This document shows positions 20,301-30,270 of a stretch of 64,000 nt of DNA, piece by piece (the stretch's first letter is position 1; every line of letters starts with the position of its first letter). A program made the position numbers and the translations under genes. Below the pieces are notes generated by a model that saw only the letters and a program-made list of their open reading frames with translations, made no database searches and was not told the origin of the DNA. The DNA is taken from assembly GCF_902635505.1 (NCBI RefSeq), contig NC_045428.1:226936107-227000106 (forward strand), read 5' to 3'. The DNA is from Sarcophilus harrisii (lineage: Eukaryota; Chordata; Mammalia; Dasyuromorphia; Dasyuridae).

Positions 20301-23265
20301 ATTTTAATCACCTGACTAGTCAGTCACTTAATAGATGTATGAATTAGAGCCAGAAGAAAATGGAGACCCTCGGGGAAGGTATGGTATGGAGGAAGGAATG
20401 ATTTATATGTTTTTCAAGTTAGAGGAAGAGGTTCCCAGAGGATCCAGAAAGTAAGAGGAAATAAAAAAAGTCATAAGTGAGAGCAATAGGCATGGGATGC
20501 TGAATAAAGAGATTGGAATCCTTCTGAAATTTTCTAGAATGGTTTTGGTTGGGAGCAAATCTGAGTTCTCATGAAAGGAGGAATAACATTAAACCTGATC
20601 CATGAAGAGGAGAATTGCGGCTGACATATGGAAGAAGGAGAATAAATCATGATCAATCAAATATTTAGGGATTTTTTTAAAGGGACAGAAAAAGAATCTA
20701 GAAAAGAGAAAATATTTCCTATTATGGTGAATATCATACCACAGTAATTCAGTCCTCGTCGTCTTCCAATTATACATGAAGCTCCAGGGGTATTGATGTT
20801 TCTGATATTTCCATAGCATCCCCAATTACTACTTTCAGTAGGGTCTGTAGGAAAAAAGAAACTTCATAGTAAGCTGTCTAGCTGATATAGTTCAGAACAG
20901 TTTTGACTGTGGAAGTGGTCACATAATAGAAAATAATCTAGCAGCGAATTTTTGGTTCTTGCTTTGTCAACTTTACAAGGGGGTAGGGAGGTTCATTTTG
21001 CTTATCAATTGACACTGGTCATCTGGCCTGCAAAACTATGTATGCCCTATCAGAACTATCTATCCACAGGCAGAAAAAAACAACTTCTCCAAATTTCTTC
21101 CTCCATTATCTATCTGATGCATGTGGACTAGGATGATGTGCCTCCCTTAAAACTTGTGTAGAGCTTTCTTTCTTTCACATAGCTGAAGAGACCAAGGACT
21201 AGGAAAAGAGGGCCATCAGCTGTTGAGAAACTGATCTCCAATGTAAATATAAAATGTAACATGATTTCCTCTTGAATTCTAAAGCCTCTCCCTTTCAAAT
21301 CCTACTAGTTCAATCTAATCTATGGATATTCAAATGTAGTTTTGGAAGAGTAGAGATATAACTTTTTATCTCAACTTAATTTTTCTCCTCTTTGTTCTTC
21401 TTTGAGACCTCAGTTTAGTCTCTGAGTTTCTCTCTAGGGACTTAGATGTTGCTTTAATCAGATATGTGTTTTTAAAATAGAGGCCTTACTCTGAGAAGCA
21501 AGATTGTGGAGAGTATGTGTGTGTGTGCATGTGAGTGTGTGTGTGTGTGAAAATTTTTAATTCATCTCTTTAATTCTAGTTGTTCCTCTTGGGGAAGTCT
21601 CATTTTGTTCCATCTGGGAGGTTTGCTTGAAGATAACTGCTGGCATGTAGACAATTACTGAAAGGAAGAAGAGGCTTCTTCCTTAGGGAAACTATCAGAA
21701 GTGTACATAAATTACATTCATAATCTCTAATAATAAGCTAGCATTTACATAGCACTTTAAGTTTTACAAAGCACTTCACAAATGTCTCATTTTATTCTCA
21801 GGTTTATCAACCCTCATAATTAGCTTCTATCATTATCCCCATTTTACAGATGAGGAAATGAGAGAGGCAGAGGTTGTAACTTGATCAGGGTTTCATAGCT
21901 GTTAAATTTAGTAGTTCAGAAAAAGGAAGTGATATCTCCAAAGAGGATTGCAAGGGCATTTCTGAGGCGGGGGCTTAAAAGAAAGGCTTTCCCAAGTTAC
22001 AGGATAACTAAATAAAATAATTGAAGATTGCCTTTTTTGTTAAACTTTTTTTTTAAAACAGACCTGTAATTTCATCAATGTCTCTGGGAGATCTGGAAAA
22101 GGAACTCCTTTTATTAATGTTCATCTACATCTTCTTTGAAGCTACTTATAGTCTTGGAGAATTAACCATTAAAATGTCTTGCCACTCTTTTCCTCTGGTT
22201 GGCCTTTTTAGTTATTTTGGGCATTAATTACAATAATTTATAATCAAATAAGTTGTCATGATCCAACAATGAATCCTTAGGAGACAATAGGTTACAGCAG
22301 AAAGATCACTGGTATTGGAGGTAGTAGACCTGGCTTCAAATCCGAATTCAGCTACTTATTGCTTTCCTGGCCTTGGTTGGGTATATAGGCTTCCTGGGTA
22401 TCAGTTTCTTCTATGAAATAAAGGAGGTGGGACTAGTTGACCTTTGAAGTTCCTTATAGCTAATATGCTTTGAAAGATTTGGACTAGATTTCTTAAAGTT
22501 CCTTACAGCTCTAAACCTTTGAAAATAAATTATATATTCATATATTTGAATACATTTTAAAATGGAATTCTAGGAAATTTCTTCCAATCTTCCATTAAGC
22601 TTATATGAATTCTTTTTAGAGCTATAATCTTTTGGATTAAGAGATCCATTAGAGGAAAATATCCTTTTCCTTTAAACTTGTGGTCAATATAGACTTTGCT
22701 CAAGTTTGTCAATATTTATATTCATTTCCCCTTTATGATAGGTATAACATGCTCTTTTAAAAGTGTGTATCTTTCCAAGACAATGCTAATGATGAAGCAT
22801 ACTATCCACCTCCAGAGAAAGAACTGTTATTGTCTGAATAGAGATTGAAGCATGTTAATTCTCACTTTTTTTTTTCATTCTGCCAATTTCCTTAACTATA
22901 AAACGGGGATAATAATAGCTCCTACCTCTCAAGATTGTTGTGAGGTTCAAATGAAATAATATTTGTAAATCATTTAGCATAGTGCCTAGCACATGGTAGG
23001 AGCTTAATAAATACTTGTTATTTTGGTCTTTTCCCATACCTTAGTCCTAACAAAAAAATACAATACAAAAAAACCTAGAAGTTTTGTTTCTTTTTTTTTT
23101 TACCTGCAATTTCATATTTTAGAAGCTCCATTCACTTACCACCTATGCTTTCCCTTCTGTCCAACCCTAAGGACAAATAAATGTTAACAATTCCAAATGG
23201 AAAAGGAAAAGCAATGACTTACAAATAAGGGCAACGAGTCCCACAAGCAGGAAGGAAATAAGCAT
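14262..23265 (-). CDS. LYG1: LYG1, goose-type lysozyme-like secreted protein 1 (five coding exons)
   Basis: Seen: five minus-strand exons at 23265-23223, 20844-20740, 19056-18863, 14971-14836 and 14380-14262 join in frame (phases 1,1,0,1) into 597 nt, 198 residues plus TAA. Every intron starts GT and ends AG. The first 14 residues ([14 protein letters not shown]) form a hydrophobic signal peptide; the mature part starts near SSNWGCYGN. Family hallmarks are [46 protein letters not shown] and the C-terminal [16 protein letters not shown]. Known: g-type lysozymes cleave peptidoglycan; mammals keep LYG1 and LYG2, and human LYG1 (194 residues) also lacks the catalytic Glu. The match is much closer to LYG1 than LYG2. 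Odd: the catalytic Glu position is Gln93 (codon 18928-18926), and the loop carrying Trp-Gly-Asp-Arg-Gly in active enzymes reads SEGNIPSG. Inference: an extracellular, probably non-hydrolytic protein. All seven mature cysteines (24, 38, 49, 80 and three C-terminal) are retained. No frame break seen. Confidence 0.96.
14836..14971 (-). CDS. LYG1: LYG1 coding exon 4
   Basis: Residues 115-159 plus one base. Acceptor TTTTTTCTAG before 14971, donor GTAAGT at 14835-14830. Translation includes [24 protein letters not shown] and TDQYLR, the long-helix segment conserved between LYG1 and LYG2. 136 nt, phase 0 in and 1 out. Confidence 0.95.
15243..15482 (-). mobile_element. MIR/CORE-SINE, in LYG1 intron 3
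   Basis: 'taagcatttactatgtact', 'aagcactttacagttatcat', 'ttacagttgaggatactgag', 'cccagagtcacaaagctagt', 'caagcattgtgcctcctggc'. Near full length. Confidence 0.8.
15735..16600 (-). mobile_element. Old L1 3' part, split by a younger L1
   Basis: Antisense L1 3' end at 15770-15827 ('ccaattgcatgtaaagatag') resumes at 16079 and runs through 'ctttccaggtttttctgaaa' and 'ccattccccaattgatgaac' to about 16600. The middle, 15828-16078, is a second L1. Lies in LYG1 intron 3. Confidence 0.85.
15828..16078 (-). mobile_element. Younger L1 3' end nested in an older L1
   Basis: 251-bp 5'-truncated L1 3' UTR, same orientation as its host element. Flanked by the identical 13-bp repeat tcaacattgattt at 15815-15827 and 16079-16091, which belongs to the older L1. 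The younger copy contains the antisense of 'acccatgcatatgttttgta'. Confidence 0.9.
16791..16947 (-). mobile_element. Marsupial CORE-SINE with target-site duplication
   Basis: Begins with the tail repeat (tttatttattta) and reads 'gaggcaattgggattaagtg' to 'gctaggtagctgcccc'. Flanks tggcatctcatt (16779-16790) and tggcatttcatt (16948-16959) differ at one base. In LYG1 intron 3. Confidence 0.9.
17040..17212 (-). mobile_element. Old MIR-like SINE
   Basis: 'gtgcactgagaaactgaata', 'gtccatggccacatagtatg', 'gaacccaagtcttctttatt', 'ctgctataccactttgcctc' match the antisense tail-to-head order of the family. Confidence 0.6.
17385..18000 (+). mobile_element. LINE-2 ORF2 3' part, in LYG1 intron 3
   Basis: Sense-strand L2: 'actatgtcacccttctaata', 'ctgcctattatatccagggt', 'cctacctctccagtcttttt', 'ttcaggaagcctttgctagt'. 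These match the end of the L2 reverse transcriptase ORF. Old, frame not maintained. Confidence 0.75.
18106..18440. repeat. Degenerate two-unit tandem repeat, GC-richer than surroundings
   Basis: The segments about 18145-18240 and 18308-18400 align loosely: 'gagaaatcattgatgagaaag' against 'gagaagggacttttggagaaag' (parts), both followed by 'cattccca/ctttccca' and then 'actcacag'. No family recognised. Overlapping short ORFs on both strands reflect the higher GC. Confidence 0.45.
18474..18570 (+). mobile_element. Marsupial CORE-SINE, middle part deleted
   Basis: Head 'cagctgggtggtacagtgga', then 'ctggagtcaggaggactgag', then jumps to the tail 'cttaaccccaattacctcac'. Confidence 0.8.
18803..18860. 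repeat. Trinucleotide microsatellite beside LYG1 exon 3
   Basis: Imperfect att/gta/gca trinucleotide units end at the exon 3 splice donor; agcagcagcagc is 6 bases from the intron start on the minus strand. Confidence 0.8.
18863..19056 (-). CDS. LYG1: LYG1 coding exon 3 (catalytic-site exon, Glu replaced by Gln)
   Basis: Residues 50-114. Acceptor TTTGCTTTAG before 19056, donor GTATGT at 18862-18857. Contains [11 protein letters not shown] followed by Gln93 where active enzymes have Glu, then SHGGNVLV and a degenerate loop in place of the Asn-Gly-Trp-Gly-Asp-Arg-Gly motif. The [13 protein letters not shown] block is identical to what I recall of human LYG1. The donor runs straight into a GCT/ACT-type trinucleotide microsatellite (18805-18856). 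Confidence 0.96.
19285..19408 (+). mobile_element. LINE-2/MIR 3' tail
   Basis: 'tagctccttgaaaataggga', 'gtatccccagtgcttaacaa', 'cacttaataaacgtgattga': the shared 3' end of L2 and MIR. In LYG1 intron 2. Confidence 0.75.
19640..20179 (+). mobile_element. L1 3' end with diverged target-site duplication, in LYG1 intron 2
   Basis: 'aagcctggaaagacttacat', 'gatgatcaattatgatgg'-type block, 'ttttgatctgatttttcttg', 'ttgaaaactatctttgcata' and A-rich tail. Flanks at 19620-19639 and 20180-20199 match at 18 of 20 bases (..aggc[a/t]agaattcagg). Opposite orientation to LYG1. Confidence 0.9.
20200..20733. other. LYG1 intron 2, nothing further recognised
   Basis: Unique-looking intronic sequence between the L1 and exon 2. 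Confidence 0.35.
20740..20844 (-). CDS. LYG1: LYG1 coding exon 2 (N-terminus of the mature protein)
   Basis: Residues 15-50, beginning [10 protein letters not shown]. Acceptor TTTTTTCCTACAG precedes 20844; the donor is GTATGA at 20739-20734, a weaker match than the others. Holds three cysteines (24, 38, 49), the first two being the conserved pair near the N-terminus of g-type lysozymes. 105 nt, phase 1 in and 1 out, as expected for the family. Confidence 0.94.
20850..21725. other. LYG1 intron 1, unique sequence with a GT microsatellite
   Basis: (GT)n with one interruption at 21515-21549. No repeat family or conserved-looking block recognised otherwise. Confidence 0.4.
21728..21905 (-). mobile_element. 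MIR-like SINE in LYG1 intron 1
   Basis: 'atagcactttaagttttaca', 'ccattttacagatgaggaaa', 'gatcagggtttcatagctgt' in antisense order. Confidence 0.75.
22285..22515 (+). mobile_element. Old SINE in LYG1 intron 1
   Basis: 'tacagcagaaagatcactgg', 'acctggcttcaaatccgaat', 'gtatcagtttcttctatgaa', 'ggtgggactagttgacctt', 'ccttacagctctaaaccttt'. The last block occurs twice (near 22440-22470 and 22485-22515). Confidence 0.65.
22878..23028 (+). mobile_element. MIR/THER1-type SINE tail in LYG1 intron 1
   Basis: 'aatttccttaactataaaac', 'attgttgtgaggttcaaatg', 'tagcatagtgcctagcacat', 'gagcttaataaatacttgtt'. Lies about 200 bp from the LYG1 signal-peptide exon. Confidence 0.75.
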
Positions 23266-23287
23266 CTTGATTCTTATTCTACAGTAC
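23223..23287 (-). CDS. LYG1: LYG1 first coding exon (signal peptide) with short 5' UTR
   Basis: ATG at 23265-23263, then 14 codons of signal peptide and one extra base before the donor GTAAGT (23222-23217). Upstream of the ATG the minus strand reads CTAATG..TTTTTTCC..TATTTCAG with the AG at 23289-23288, a good branch site and acceptor. The exon therefore probably starts at 23287, with an untranslated leader exon further upstream that I could not find. The start codon is chosen because it gives a signal peptide of normal length. Confidence 0.85.
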
Positions 23288-23582
23288 CTGAAATAGTTTT
23301 GGAAAAAACATTAGTTTGAAGGAATGAAAGCATCAATAAAATGCCATAAAAATCTATAATGTTTCCATGGAAAAAACAAATATAGGAAGGACCAAATTTC
23401 CGCAGGCCCCATCGAAGAGAGAAAAAGAAATTATCTGAATTTTAATGGGAAAAAAAGTGAACATTAGTTCTACAGGCTTTGGCATTCTTCAAAAAGCTTT
23501 AAATAACCTGCCTCTCCCTTGGCTTGTAGTGGTTCAAGCCATGAATTTTTCTGATACTTTTCAAGGCATGTATTTAAAGAGC

Positions 23583-23833
23583 AATTATTGTTCAATCATT
23601 TTTCATTCATGTCCAATTCTTCATAATTCCATTTAGGACTTTCTTGGCAAAGATACTGGAATAGCTTTCCATTTCTTTCTTCAGCTCATTTGATGGAAGA
23701 GGAAACTGAGGCAATCAAAGTTAAGTGACTTGCTCAGGGTCATATAGTTAGTGAGTATCCCAGTCTGGATTCAAATTGAGGTCTTCTTGATTCCATGCCC
23801 AGCACTTGTTCCTTTGTGCCACCTGGTTGTCCT
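23583..23833 (-). mobile_element. SINE with RTE-type tail, just upstream of LYG1
   Basis: 'ttattgttcaatcatttttc', 'tgtccaattcttcataattc', 'tttcttggcaaagatactgg', 'gaggaaactgaggcaatcaa', 'tttgtgccacctggttgtcc'. Full length, same strand as LYG1. Confidence 0.85.
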
Positions 23834-24044
23834 TACAAACTTGTGATTATTTCCTTCTGACACCATAAAAATTTAGGACAAACTTTTTGTTCCGATGCTC
23901 TTCCTGCCCTCTCCTCAAACTTCAGCCCCAGAGCTGTGACTGGAGAAAGCAAACTAATTGATTATTCCTTCCTCTCAACAGCCTCAACATTAAGAAAAGA
24001 TATAAGCAAAGGTGATATTTCTTTTTTTGTTTGATGGAAAGGTG

Positions 24045-24165
24045 ATTTTTTTCTTTACTTTTTTGGCATTAAAAAATTTTTTTTTTAGTTCTGAATTCTC
24101 TCCCAACTCCATCCACTGAGAAGGCAAACAATTTGACATCAGTAAAGTTGTGAAATCATGCTATA
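24045..24165 (-). mobile_element. Short L1 3' UTR remnant
   Basis: 'ctgaattctctcccaactcc' followed by 'actgagaaggcaaacaattt' matches the antisense of an older L1 3' UTR (compare 40780-40870). Confidence 0.5.
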
Positions 24166-24184
24166 TATAGCCTTAGAATTGAAA

Positions 24185-24360
24185 CTATTATCAGAAGCCA
24201 TTTAGACCAATCTCCTAATTCTGCAGATAAAGACACTGAGAGGCAACCCAAAAAAGTTAAGAAATATGTCTGAGGTCACAAAGATAGTAATTTACAAAGC
24301 TGAGATTTGATCAACTCATTTCACCAAGAATTTTATCACTCCTATCTTCACTTAAAAGAG
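24185..24360 (-). mobile_element. Old MIR-like SINE
   Basis: 'ccatttagaccaatctccta', 'gcagataaagacactgagag', 'tctgaggtcacaaagatagt'. Strongly diverged. Confidence 0.45.
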
Positions 24361-24464
24361 ATCCTGATTGATTCTCCCACCCCCCTCATATGCAGGAAGG
24401 CAGAAGAGAAACTCCTCAGTCCCACATTCTCAAAATCAGTGGAGAGGATGAAACTAGAAGTAGT

Positions 24465-24670
24465 GTAATATATTAGATTGAATGTCAACTGAGGAGCCAA
24501 GGAGACTTGGGTTTATAGTCTATTTTAGATACTATCTGTATGACTTTGGAAGTCATTTAAATTACTTATCTATAAAATGGGAATAATAAAAGCAATTACC
24601 TTACACAATTAGTGTGCAGACCAAATGACTTAAAGTATTTAAAAGGCTTTGTATATTTTAAAGTAAATAA
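24465..24670 (+). mobile_element. Old SINE
   Basis: 'gaggagccaaggagacttgg', 'acttatctataaaatgggaa', 'ttaaaaggctttgtatattt' keep the family order. Confidence 0.55.
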
Positions 24671-24898
24671 AGGTCAATTTTTATTTTTATTTTTATTGCT
24701 ATAATCAATCTGATATGTAGAAAATTTACGCAGGAAGACTTGAGCTAAGGCATAGAGAGTCCAGGGAAGGCATCTCAGACATAATGGGATTACATATATC
24801 TAGAAAGTTAAAAAAAAAAAAATCCCATGGAGCCATATCCTGACATGTAACTCTTTGTAGGGAATGGTCTTTGAATGGTCTTCTAGGGAATGTCTTTG

Positions 24899-25157
24899 AA
24901 GCAGCTAGGTGGCACAGTAGAGTGCTGGGGCTTGAGTCAGGAAGACATGAGTTAAAAAACTACCTCAGATAATCATTGGCTAATTGTCACTAGTGTGATC
25001 CTGGACAAGACACTTGTCCTCAGTTATCTGTAAAATGGGGATGATAATAATATCTGTCCTACCCCAGGGTTGTTGTGAGGATTTAATGAGATAATATTTG
25101 TAAAATACTTTACAAATCTTAAAGTGCTATATAAATGCTAGCTGTTAAAATTATCAT
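24899..25157 (+). mobile_element. CORE-SINE, full length
   Basis: Head 'cagctaggtggcacagtag', middle 'gttatctgtaaaatggggat', tail 'aaagtgctatataaatgcta'. Tail type shows the MIR-like rather than the RTE-like end. Confidence 0.85.
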
Positions 25158-25159
25158 TT

Positions 25160-26547
25160 TATGCACTCTGAAGAGTGATACTTGCCAATTGTTCCAGACC
25201 CCGCCCCCCCCAACACAAATATCTCCCTCCTAATCACCATCAAAAATACAAAAATTCCAGTTTCTTCAACATCTGGTAGAAAAATACCTAAATATTCTTT
25301 TTCACTTTGACTCCAGGATATGGTGGATGATTGCTTTCATTGACTCCTACCTCACCCATCAACTCTACATACCCTAACTCATTTAACAATAAAACTCTTC
25401 CCTGTTATAGGTTGAACTTGCATCATTATAAAATACCATTAATATCACTGACCATTCCCATTAATACTTGACACCTTTAAAATGCTTTAAAAGTTATTTT
25501 CCTTAGTCTTCCCTCATGGAAAGAGAGGTTACTGAGAGGAATATAAGACTACATTGGAAAGAAAACTCATTTGAAATTTAAAACTTTATTGGAAAGAGAA
25601 ATATTTAGAAAGACACTAGAAATAAATTCACTTTCTGTTTTCCAAATCAAAGGTGTAAGTCATTCCAACAAATATCATGACTTTTCTTTTACTCCACTGG
25701 TCTAATTTTTCAGAATGCTTAAAAGAACAGGGAGAAGAGGTCCACAATTAGTCTGAACACTGTCCTATTGTTCTATACATAAAGGAAGCTATAGCCATGA
25801 CTGTAATAGACTTATTGGGGCAGCAAACAGAAAACATATTTTTAATACCTACTGAGTGGGTGACACATACATAACTGGAAAACCTACTAAAAGAAAAAAA
25901 AAAAGAATTGTACACAGAGTTTTGTTACAAGAAGAGGGTGACTGCCTTATTGAAATTGCATCTTTAGGTGTGCCTTCCAAAATTTTTCTAAAAGGATCTT
26001 GCTCAAAATGCTTTACTTCCATTCAAAGAAGAACAATAAATATGGCTACTTTTATTGGCCCAACTTTAGTCTTGACAAAAACAAAAAACAAACAAACAAA
26101 AACCTATTTTATGGAATCACTAATGGGTGGTCTCCGATACTGTAACTATAGAGTTACCTATTCTTAAACTGTGAATCTTTACCCCATATGGGGTTTCATA
26201 TAGAGGTTGTGAAATTATGATTTATTATCAATAAATGTTTGGTTTGTATACTAATTTTATATACCTATATACTTGGAGTCACATAAAACTTTCTTTGATA
26301 AAAAGGGGTCATGAATGGAAAAAGTTTAAAAAGTCCTAATCTATTCTATAAAGTAGAGAACTATATAACTTGTTCAGCATGGTATATTGTGAGATACTGA
26401 GTAACGGGGGCTATCTTTCTGCTAGCAAATGACATATACTTCCATAAAGTTATGTGGAGAATGACTTACTGACTTCTACTGGACCTAGGATTCCCAAATA
26501 TTTTTAAGTGAATTCATTTAGTAATGAATGAGTACTTTCTATGAATA
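25160..26547. other. No recognisable gene or repeat
   Basis: AT-rich, with an open frame 25856-26167 of 103 codons (plus strand) whose Lys-rich start and lack of homology signs make it a chance frame. Confidence 0.35.
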
Positions 26548-26725
26548 GAAAGGAAAAAAGAAAAAGGAAGGAAAGAAGGAAGAAAGAAAGGAAAGAAACA
26601 AGGAAGGAAGGTAAAAAGGAATGAAGAAAGGAAAAAAACAAGGAAGGAAGGTAAAAAGGAATGAAGAAAGGAAAAAATGAAAGGAAAAAAGAAGGAAGGA
26701 AAAAAGGAAAGAAGGAAGGAAGACT
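26548..26725. repeat. Purine-rich (GGAA)n/(GAAA)n tract with a duplicated subunit
   Basis: Almost pure A/G on the plus strand. A unit of about 38 bases with aaacaaggaaggaaggtaaa and aaggaatgaagaaagg occurs twice in a row (near 26596 and 26636). The minus-strand Phe/Ser/Leu ORF is composition only. Confidence 0.85.
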
Positions 26726-27099
26726 AGACACAAAAATGCTTAGCAGTACAATACCCACTGCTTGATTTTCTAGATTGGCAAAAAATATTTCTCTTAAGAG
26801 GTGATTATCTCAAGTTAAATGTCATAATTATATATATATATATATAAAATAACCATTAGACAGGACATTTTTTCAGATGTTTGATAATAAAACAGTTAAT
26901 ACATACCTACCTCCCTGATCCTGGAAACCACTCTTTAAATGTTAAGTATCAAGAAAATAATGACCAACATATCACTGATCCCATCTCCCCATTTGCTAAG
27001 TGAATAGCTGCAAGCAGTACAGAACTGATAATAAAAAGTAGAATAAGTAGCCATCATAAGGAAAAGAAGAAACCACATGGATTTTGGAAGACTTTAGAA

Positions 27100-27245
27100 G
27101 TTTCTGTTTTATCTTCTTAATTTTGAAAATAAGGGAATTGAGACATAAAAAATTAAATGGCTTGCCTATGACCAAGTTGAATGTTAGGTAGCAGAGTTGG
27201 TATACAAACCTAAATACAATGATTCTTTTTACCACACCAAACTCA
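27100..27245 (-). mobile_element. Old MIR-like SINE
   Basis: 'gaaaataagggaattgagac', 'aatggcttgcctatgaccaa', 'ttaggtagcagagttggtat'. Diverged. Confidence 0.5.
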
Positions 27246-27739
27246 GCATATCCATACAAAATATTAACCAAATAATTCATACATTAGTATTAGACCCCTT
27301 TATCTGACTAAGGAAACCTTTACTGGCTTTCCAAAACTTGCTGTCATTCTCAAGGGTTGAGAATAGTCCGAATGCCTTTTTTGAAATATATCTTGTAGAG
27401 GGAAAGATTTTATACTCTTCCCTAAGCAGAGTCTAAACTAATGCTGTATTGTTCTAAGAAAAAAAAATCAAATTAACTTTGATTAAATTTGTTCTGAAGT
27501 TTATTATTTAGAGGGGGTGATTTCTTTTCCTGCCTCCATTATTATACTGGTATTGAGTGTGGCTAAGTTTCTAGAAGTCCCAGATCACATAGTCTCACAT
27601 TCCTGCCTCCATCTGTTCTGGGGAAAATGAGACCCTGTCAAGACTTATTCCACTTGGGTGTGCTAATTTTAGGGAAGTAGCAGCAACACAGTTTACCCAT
27701 CTTTGTATTCTTCCTTTATCCCTTATTATTTTTATTTAG

Positions 27740-27950
27740 TTTTTTAAACTAACATTTTTAATTTTTTCAATGAACAGAAAGATATTCATCCATTTTCTTT
27801 CCCTCCTACCTCCCCACATTGGGTAAAACAAAACTCTTTCTGTATTGGCCAAATTACAAAATAACAAATTTTTTCAAAAGAACAAATTCCCTGTCTTCCT
27901 GACGCTGCCATCATCACACATTTTTGTCCTCACTCTTCCATGTTGCACAT
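27740..27950 (-). mobile_element. Possible old L1 remnant
   Basis: 'aatgaacagaaagatattcatcc' and 'tccccacattgggtaaaaca' (as parts) resemble the antisense of an old marsupial L1 3' region. Weak. Confidence 0.35.
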
Positions 27951-28392
27951 ATTCTCTTTCTCCCTCTTTCTTCCTTTCCCTTTCCCTCTCTCTTCATCCT
28001 CTTCCTTTCCCCCTTTTCTCTCTCTTTCCATTCTGTCCTCCCTTTTTCCCCTCCCCCTCTTGAGTGTCTCATCTCTCTCTTTCTCTCTCACACACTCTCT
28101 CTCCCCTCTCTTTTCTCTGTTTCTGTCTCTCTGTTTTTCTCTCTTTTCTTTTCCCTTTCCTTCTCTCTTTATCCTCCTTTTTCTTTTCCCCCATTATGTG
28201 TCTCTCCTTCCTTCCCTCTTTCCCTCTCTTTGTTGCTCTATCTCTTGCTCTTCTCTCTCTCTCTTTGTCTATATCTATCTCTGTCTCTGTTTCTCCCCCT
28301 TCCTTTATTCTCTCTCTTTCCCACCTTTTTTCCTCTCTCCTCTCTGTCCTCCCTTTTTCCCTTTCTCCAATCTCTTTTTCTCTGTCTTTAAT
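27950..28392. repeat. Pyrimidine-rich low-complexity block
   Basis: Plus strand nearly all C/T with tctc, tttcc and ccctt units. The ORFs through it (for example 27940-28554) are Ser/Leu/Phe-rich and not genes. Similar in kind to the block at 1240-2395. Confidence 0.85.
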
Positions 28393-28710
28393 CTCCACCT
28401 ACCCCCACACCCGAACATACAGAGTAACATTTGTTTAAATGTTATTTCCAACATGGGGAGAAAGTACACTGTTAACTATTTTTTAGGATTCAGAATTTCC
28501 TATACAGCAACCCATAAATTCAATGGATTTTCATCTCTTCCATTTTCCCTGTAATGGAAACTATTCACGAATGAGAGATCAATATCCCCATACACAGAAT
28601 TTTTAGTAAATAAATAAGTTCAAATATCTCTTCCCCATCCTATTTTGCCTTTAGACTCACCTGTGTTCAGCTAGTCTTTGTCCTATAAGATTGGTGATAG
28701 GCAAAGCTGC

Positions 28711-28712
<2 letters not shown>

Positions 28713-28753
<41 letters not shown>
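28713..28753. repeat. (TA)20 microsatellite
   Basis: Uninterrupted TA dinucleotides. Confidence 0.95.
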
Positions 28754-28755
<2 letters not shown>

Positions 28756-29028
28756 ACCTGTGCTTCTCTTCTGCTCTTAAAAAGTACTGACCTCATCCTA
28801 CTCTGAGGAAATTTATGGCAAAGTTTAATAAATCATAGTAATAATCATAATAATTAAAAATACTTTAAACTTGTACAATGCCTTGTATTCAGCAATGTCA
28901 TGTAGTATTTTGCAAACTTAATCAGTTAGGATCTTTGTGTCACTGTCAAAGAATAAGAGGCTTTATGAGTTTATTTTTGGATTCTGACATCTTTTTACAT
29001 TTGTACAGCCTCTAGGATATGGAGGGAG

Positions 29029-29275
29029 GACAGCTAGTTGGCACAATGGATAGAATGCCCAGCCTGGTGTCAGGAAGACTAATTTTTCTGAGTCTAAATC
29101 TCATACTAGCTGTGTGACCCTGGGCAAATCATTTAACTCTTTGTCTCAGTTTCTTCCTCTGTAGAATGAGCTAGAGAAGAAATAGCAAACCATTCTTTGC
29201 CAAGAAAACCCCAAATGGGATCAGGGAGTGTCAAGTATGACTGATAAAACCAAATAGCAGCAGCAGTGGCTAATG
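29029..29275 (+). mobile_element. SINE with RTE-type tail
   Basis: Head 'acagctagttggcacaatgg', 'tagctgtgtgaccctgggca', tail 'tttgccaagaaaaccccaaa' and 'agtatgactgataaaacc', which matches the 3' end of RTE/BovB LINEs, then CAG-type repeats. Confidence 0.85.
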
Positions 29276-29664
29276 GTGCTAACATTTTACCCAGCTTTTA
29301 AGGAAAAGGGGATGGCATATAAGGTACTGAAGTAAGTAATGAAAGAACATATGGAGAAAGTCAGTGAAGTTAGTGCAAGGAAGAGACAAGTTGAGCTAAG
29401 AAGGATGTAGGTGTTTGGGTTCCATGAAAGCTATGGTCAGACCTAGTCAAGAGGTCTTTATTTTACCCATCTGACTTTATCCAACTGAATTAAACTAGCT
29501 ATGTTCTCTGCTATCCCTTAAGAAGAGTACTTAGTATGCATTTAAGACACTGTGAGCATTATACTCTCCAGGAAGAGATGAAGGTTCTAAGTAGCATAAT
29601 TGTAGGTGACAGCTATGACGTTCCTTTGCCAGGATACTTCCAAAATACATGGAAACGAAAAAGC

Positions 29665-29935
29665 ACATTTTTTTTTTTTTTAACATTTTGTTTTCCACAT
29701 TTTTTCTTCTTCCCTCTCTTATCTCCCCCCTTCTCCAAACAGCAAGCAATCTTATATAGGTTAAACATGTGCAATTCTTGTCATATTGTGCAAGAAAATC
29801 AGACCAAAAGGGATAAAAACAAGAGAGAGAAAAAGCAAACAAACAAAAAAGGTGAAAAATACTATGCTTGAACCTCTTTCAATCTCCATAGTTCTCGCTC
29901 TGGATGTGGAATGGCATTTCCCATCCCAAGTCTTT
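29665..29935 (-). mobile_element. L1 3' UTR
   Basis: Poly(T) at 29669-29680, then antisense 'aacagcaagcaatcttatat', 'gtcatattgtgcaagaaaat', 'aaaaggtgaaaaatactatg'. It abuts an L2 fragment at about 29930. Confidence 0.8.
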
Positions 29936-30270
29936 AATAAGCATTTATTGAGAGTGTCTGCCCAGAGCTAAATGCTGAAAATACAAAGAAAGGTAAAAAT
30001 CAGTATCTAACTTGAGGTGCTTATAATGTAATAAGGCAATAGAATTAAGAGGGATCAGGAAAGGCTTGCTGTAAAAGGTGTAATTTTAGCTAAAAAGAAG
30101 CCAAAATGAGGGGGGAGAGTCTTCCAGGTATGGAGAACAATCAATGACAGTATCTGGAGTCAAGTGGTAGAGTGTCTTGTGCAAGGATCAGAAAGGTCAG
30201 TGTCACTAAATTAGAAAATACATAGTGACTGGTGTAAGAAGACTGGAAAGGTAGGAGGGACTTTTGAATA
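29930..30270 (-). mobile_element. LINE-2 fragment
   Basis: Antisense L2: 'taataagcatttattgagag', 'gaattaagagggatcaggaa', 'gtagagtgtcttgtgcaagg', 'taagaagactggaaaggtag'. Confidence 0.75.

Noticed and set aside
27940-28554. 204-codon plus-strand open frame
   Set aside because: Same cause: pyrimidine tract, no domain, no start context.
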